Below, piece by piece: positions 6,042 to 8,784 of a DNA stretch of 8,784 nt. The notes under the pieces were generated by a model. The model was not told where the DNA came from. It ran no database searches and saw only the letters and a list, made by a program, of their open reading frames with translations. Made by a program: the position numbers and the translations under genes. This stretch comes from Candidatus Dormiibacterota bacterium (GTDB lineage: Bacteria > Chloroflexota > Dormibacteria > Aeolococcales > Aeolococcaceae), in assembly GCA_003170875.1 (NCBI GenBank), contig PMYJ01000184.1, positions 1 to 8,784 of the forward strand. The letters are read 5' to 3'. How positions within the stretch are numbered: the stretch's first letter is position 1; every line of letters starts with the position of its first letter.

Positions 6042-6956
6042 ATGCGTGAGGAGGCGGCGCAGTCGCTGCGCGAGCTCAATGAGGTCGTCGAACGGCTGCG
6101 GGCGCCCGGCGGGTGCCCCTGGGACCGCGCGCAGACCCATCGATCCCTCCGCCCGTACCTCCTCGAGGAGACCTACGAGACCCTGGAAGCGATTGATTCG
6201 CAGGGAACGGCCACCCTCCGCGAGGAGCTGGGCGACCTCCTCCTTCAGGTGCTGATGCACTCCGCCATCGCCGCCGAGCGCCCCGACGGCTTCGACATCG
6301 GGGACGTCGCCGAGACCACCCGGGCAAAGATGGTCCACCGCCACCCTCACGTCTTCGCCAGCACCACGGTCGCCGGCGCGGAGGAGGTGGTCGTCAACTG
6401 GGAGAAGCTGAAGCGCAGTGAGAAGCGGGAGCGCCTCTCCCTCCTGGAGGGCGTCCCCCACGCCCTGCCCGCGCTCGCCTTCGCGCAGGGGGTGCAGAAG
6501 CGGCCCGCCCGGGTCGGCTTCGACGAGACCCCGACGGTCGCCGCCGCCCTGGCCTGGGTCCGGGACGGTGTCGACACGCTTGCCCGTCTGGCCGCCGGCG
6601 CTCCGGCCCGGGCTGAGCGAGGGGCGGACTGGTCGCCGGCCCGCGCCGATACCGCGAGCGGGGAGGGGCTCGGCGAGGTGGAGGGGTCAGAGCCCGCCGC
6701 GGGCACCGTCGCCGGCCACGCGCCGCCTCCGCCGCCGGCAAGCCGCGACCTCGAGGCGGCGATGGGCGAGCTGCTCTACGCGGCGGTCGCCCTGGCCCGC
6801 CAGCTCCGGGTCAATCCCGAGGACGCCCTCCGCGCGCGGGCCGTCAGCTTCGCCGACCGCTTCCGGGCGCTCGAGACCACGGCGCGTTCCGACGGCGCCG
6901 ACCTCCACGATCTCAGCCCCGAGGAGTGGCGCCGGCGCTGGGAGGCGACGGTCTAG
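6042..6956 (+). CDS. mazG: Nucleoside triphosphate pyrophosphohydrolase MazG
   Basis: Hydrolyses (d)NTPs to NMP and pyrophosphate, cleaning the nucleotide pool and, in E. coli, lowering (p)ppGpp. The 304-residue product has two tandem MazG repeats (E. coli 263). The N-terminal repeat starts with GGCPWDRAQTHRSLRPYLLE and keeps the metal-binding EExxE...ExxD pattern: Glu42, Glu43, Glu46, Glu62, Asp65. The connector HRHPHVFA (99-106) and QKRPARVGFDE (152-162) are typical. In the second repeat the pattern is eroded: EEIDE of E. coli is RDGVD (174-178) and EMGD is AMGE (240-243). The two helices are separated by a low-complexity Ala/Gly/Pro-rich insert at about 187-236. NTPase activity would therefore rest on the N-terminal repeat. 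It follows mfd by 87 nt, as in mycobacteria. Confidence 0.95.
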   Translation: MREEAAQSLRELNEVVERLRAPGGCPWDRAQTHRSLRPYLLEETYETLEAIDSQGTATLREELGDLLLQVLMHSAIAAERPDGFDIGDVAETTRAKMVHRHPHVFASTTVAGAEEVVVNWEKLKRSEKRERLSLLEGVPHALPALAFAQGVQKRPARVGFDETPTVAAALAWVRDGVDTLARLAAGAPARAERGADWSPARADTASGEGLGEVEGSEPAAGTVAGHAPPPPPASRDLEAAMGELLYAAVALARQLRVNPEDALRARAVSFADRFRALETTARSDGADLHDLSPEEWRRRWEATV

Positions 6957-7009
6957 GCGTTTCCAGGAAAGGCGGAGCCGCGGGGGTGGTGCTTCGCTGC
7001 GGCCCGGTC

Positions 7010-7025
7010 GTCAGGCCGGCCTGAC
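7010..7025. repeat. 16-bp perfect palindrome inside repeat copy 1
   Basis: GTCAGGCCGGCCTGAC is a perfect palindrome of two 8-bp half sites. The matching segment of copy 2 is changed and no longer palindromic, although copy 2 has its own inverted repeat slightly further on (7092-7113). A dimeric regulator site or a cruciform-prone spacer are both possible; no family is recognised. Confidence 0.7.
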
Positions 7026-7091
7026 CCGCGCTCCGCGTCCTCCGAGAAAGCCGGAGCCGCGGGGGTGGTGCTTCGCTGCGGCCCGGCCGTC

Positions 7092-7113
7092 CGAGCGCCT
7101 TGACCGGCGCTCG
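7092..7113. repeat. Inverted repeat in repeat copy 2
   Basis: CGAGCGCC (7092-7099) and GGCGCTCG (7106-7113) form perfect 8-bp arms around the 6-nt loop TTGACC. It occupies the part of the unit where copy 2 has diverged from copy 1. It might act as a transcript-end hairpin for mazG, but no T-run follows, so I do not call it a terminator. Confidence 0.6.
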
Positions 7114-7114
7114 A

Positions 7115-7271
7115 CGTCCTCTGCTCGGCGGCGTTGCAACCGCCGCCTGCGCAGAGCCTTCGCTGCGCACGCACCCCCGCGTCTCCTCCTCGGTGTCGAC
7201 CAATCGTGGAAGCGCCATGGGGACGGCGTCAGCCGGGGTCACGGAACTCCCGGTGGCGACGTATCTATCGG
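7115..7271. other. Intergenic stretch before the exported-protein gene
   Basis: Together with the repeats this completes about 315 bp with no supportable gene (6957-7271). It holds one more hairpin, TGCGCAG (7148-7154) with CTGCGCA (7163-7169) around an 8-nt loop. A TATCTA at 7262-7267 might be a weak -10 just before the GTG at 7272, but no -35 matches. Some plus-strand frames stay open through the repeats, but their Arg/Pro-rich translations look like non-coding GC-rich DNA. Confidence 0.5.
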
Positions 7272-8306
7272 GTGGGCACATCTCAGGATCCGGCTCCGAG
7301 GCACCTCCGGCTGCGGAGCATGGGCAGCGCTATCGCAGTCACCGTCATGGTCGCGGCTCTGGCGGTGATCTTCGCGGTCGTGCTCGGCCAGCATGGGGCG
7401 CCGTCTCCCGGCCCGCCGGCTTCGTCCCCGCCAGTGGCTGACCGCCTCGCGAGCACGCCCGCCGCAGTCCCCTGGGCGGCACTCGCAACTCCCAGCCCGA
7501 CGCTGACCCCCACCGCGGCGGTCCCGGTCCCCGCGTGCACCGTGGACGACGTCAGCGCGTCGCCGCTGACCTGGGAAGCAGTCGGGGCCGGCTCCCTTTA
7601 TCTCTCGGGTTCAATCTCCCTGAGATCGAGTGCTCCCTGCTCCCTGCCCAGCAACCCGTCTGCCACGCTCTTCGACGCGAGCGGGGATCCGGTGTCCTTC
7701 GCGGGGGTGGCGGGCCCTCCCAGCGTTCCGGTGACGCTGAGCCCGGCCGGCGGACCCCCGACCGTCCTGCTTCAGATCGGTGACCATACCCCCTTCCCGG
7801 TGCCGGCGACCGTCTCCATGACCCTGGGCGATGGGGATCGGCTGACCCTGCAGATCGCGCTGTCGAGCGTCGACACTCCGTCGCCCGGCACCGGGCCGGG
7901 GCCTGCGCCAGAGGCCATGTTCGGGCTCGGCATCAGCGTGCCCGGTGCCGCCGCACCCATGCCGGCCGCCTCCGGCCTCGACTTGATCGGCGTCTCGCTG
8001 ACCGGTGACGGCGCGGCGGCGATGCCTGGTGAGTCGTACGACTACACCGTGACCCTCACCAGCGACGGCACCACGACGGTGGCCTTCGCCCCCTGTCCCA
8101 CCTATGGCGAGGGCCTCACGGGGTCGAGCAGCCTCGCAACCTACCAGCTCAACTGCGCGGCCGCATCGCCGATCCCGCCGGGTGGATCCGAGACCTTCGA
8201 GATGCAGCTCCCGATCGCGGAGTCGACCGCCCCCGGGCAGTGGGATCTGACCTGGGGCATCCAGGGCGGTTCGATCGACGGCAACCTCTCGGTCACGGTC
8301 TCCTAG
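7272..8306 (+). CDS. Uncharacterised exported/anchored protein with two β-rich domains
   Basis: I do not recognise a named gene. Read from GTG 7272 it has 344 residues: a short basic N-terminus (RHLRLR), one hydrophobic segment (about 18-39), then a Pro/Ala/Thr/Ser-rich linker (40-88) typical of a surface stalk. Domain 1 (about 89-203) begins CTVDDV and has Cys89 and Cys123, a layout loosely like the DUF4232 family of actinobacterial secreted proteins. A short SPGTGPGPAPE spacer leads to domain 2 (about 215-344), Ig-like in look, with YTVTLTSDGTT, Cys275 and Cys295 and an IPPGGSETFEMQLP stretch. Each Cys pair could form a disulfide outside the cell. No lipobox Cys is present. The ATG at 7320 (328 residues) is an alternative, but it removes the basic residues and its GGAG is only 1 nt away. 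The 6957-7271 block separates it from mazG. Confidence 0.82.
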   Translation: MGTSQDPAPRHLRLRSMGSAIAVTVMVAALAVIFAVVLGQHGAPSPGPPASSPPVADRLASTPAAVPWAALATPSPTLTPTAAVPVPACTVDDVSASPLTWEAVGAGSLYLSGSISLRSSAPCSLPSNPSATLFDASGDPVSFAGVAGPPSVPVTLSPAGGPPTVLLQIGDHTPFPVPATVSMTLGDGDRLTLQIALSSVDTPSPGTGPGPAPEAMFGLGISVPGAAAPMPAASGLDLIGVSLTGDGAAAMPGESYDYTVTLTSDGTTTVAFAPCPTYGEGLTGSSSLATYQLNCAAASPIPPGGSETFEMQLPIAESTAPGQWDLTWGIQGGSIDGNLSVTVS

Positions 8307-8420
8307 CTCGACCGCCCGGCCCTGACGACGAGTATTCGCAGACCCGTTGCGGTTTTGGGGAGGTCGTAGCAGACTACGGGTCCCGCGGCCAATCCCGCCC
8401 ACGTCCCCCCAAGGCCCGCA

Positions 8421-8784
8421 ATGAACGTCCCTGGTCCTCAGCGACCCCGCCCTTTCACGGCGCGACGGATCCTCGCACTGGTCGTGGCCGTGGCCTGCGG
8501 CTGGGTCGCCTACGCGCTCTACGGTGCGGCCGCCACGGACCACGCCGCCCAGGCCCGGGTGACCCAGCTCCAGGAGGCCAACGCCGCCCTCCAGGCCCAG
8601 ATCTCGCAGCGCGCCCAGGAGGTCACCGAGGCCCAGAGCTCGGCGTGGCTGGAGGATCAGGCGCGCAAGCTCGGCTACCACCTCCCCGGTGAGAAGGTGT
8701 ACGTCCTCGATCCGGGCGCCAAGTCGGCGCCCGCCTCCGGTGGCCTCAACGCCCCGCCTCCCACCTTCAGCCCCACCCCGGTCC
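8421..8784 (+). CDS. ftsB: FtsB/DivIC-family septum formation initiator, N-terminal part (runs off the window)
   Basis: Bitopic division protein that with FtsL and FtsQ/DivIB forms the subcomplex activating septal wall synthesis. The reading frame is open for 121 codons to the window end. It has a basic cytoplasmic N-terminus (RPRPFTARR), one transmembrane helix (about 17-37), a coiled coil rich in Gln and Ala (about 41-72, VTQLQEANAALQAQISQ) and the family signature WLEDQARKLGYHLPGEKVYVL (about 76-96), which matches the usual 'AR..LG...PGE..Y.L' pattern. A Pro/Ser/Thr-rich tail begins near 100 and is cut by the edge. In mycobacteria the homologue lies just after eno, downstream of mfd-mazG, which supports the ftsB call; FtsL/DivIC-type paralogues remain possible. 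Only a weak AAGG (8411-8414) precedes the ATG. The 8307-8420 gap shows no clear terminator. Confidence 0.85.
   Translation, partial: MNVPGPQRPRPFTARRILALVVAVACGWVAYALYGAAATDHAAQARVTQLQEANAALQAQISQRAQEVTEAQSSAWLEDQARKLGYHLPGEKVYVLDPGAKSAPASGGLNAPPPTFSPTPV

Larger units (their letters stand above)
6957..7121. repeat. Two tandem copies of a ~79-bp repeat directly after mazG
   Basis: Copy 1 occupies about 6957-7035 and copy 2 about 7036-7121, starting right after the mazG stop. Positions 6973-7007 and 7052-7086 are identical over 35 bases. Counting 6968-7042 against 7047-7121 without gaps gives 65 of 75 matches. The shared core can fold into a short hairpin (GCCGC at 6977-6981 with GCGGC at 6999-7003 in copy 1). 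No open frame across it resembles a protein family, and no T-tract follows. It could be a dispersed intergenic repeat of this genome or a decayed duplication; I cannot name a family. Confidence 0.9.

Noticed and set aside
6957..7121. CRISPR array.
   Set aside because: Only two repeats with a 79-bp period; the conserved core grades into diverged but still related flanks, so there are no true spacers, and no cas gene is near.
6418..7368. Plus-strand frame running from within mazG through the repeats.
   Set aside because: It is out of frame with MazG, Arg/Ser/Pro-rich and without motifs; the repeat region does not keep one consistent reading frame between copies (79 is not a multiple of 3).
7272..7400. 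Lipoprotein signal peptide for the exported protein.
   Set aside because: No cysteine follows the hydrophobic segment; the first Cys is in the distal domain at residue 89.
8307..8420. Promoter (TTGCGG at about 8345) or terminator between the exported protein and the FtsB-like gene.
   Set aside because: No -10 at proper spacing and no stem followed by a T-run; only a 4-bp GTAG/CTAC inverted repeat is seen.
7611..8681. A 356-codon minus-strand frame opposite the exported protein and the FtsB-like gene.
   Set aside because: Its translation is Gly/Arg/His-rich without motifs, and the plus strand carries two coherent proteins with membrane segments and a clear DivIC signature.

Overview
The window is a strongly G+C-rich stretch of a bacterial chromosome that mostly carries conserved housekeeping genes. 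The order pth-mfd-mazG, with an FtsB/DivIC-type gene further on, is the layout seen in Actinomycetota and some other Gram-positive-like lineages. In Mycobacterium tuberculosis the order is mfd-mazG-lpqU-eno-ftsB. A bS21 gene (rpsU) argues against a typical actinomycete, because most of them lack bS21. A high-G+C Terrabacteria lineage such as Chloroflexota or Dormibacterota fits better. This is inference; the window has no rRNA to settle it.

Layout. At 1-755 (minus strand) is the N-terminal third or so of a UvrD/PcrA-type SF1A helicase, cut by the window edge. A divergent control region (756-968) holds a LexA-box-like site near the helicase, an inverted repeat over a possible -10 element, and a GC-rich leader ending in an exceptionally long Shine-Dalgarno sequence. 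It is followed by rpsU (969-1151) and a hairpin terminator (1172-1200). Then come ybeY (1222-1662), pth (1676-2287), mfd (2280-5954, overlapping pth by 8 nt) and mazG (6042-6956), all on the plus strand and close enough to be one operon. After mazG lies about 315 bp without a convincing gene, holding two tandem 79-bp repeat copies and several palindromes. Next is an unrecognised exported or membrane-anchored two-domain protein (7272-8306), then the start of an FtsB/DivIC-like division protein (8421 to the window end).

How the genes fit together. The rpsU-ybeY-pth block serves translation: ribosomal subunit, rRNA maturation and quality control, and peptidyl-tRNA recycling. mfd and the divergent helicase serve transcription-coupled and general DNA repair. 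mazG cleans the nucleotide pool. The distal genes concern the cell envelope and division.

I see no defence system, mobile element, CRISPR array, tRNA or rRNA. The most unusual parts are the post-mazG repeat block with the novel exported protein, the rpsU leader, and lineage-specific changes within MazG, Pth and Mfd.
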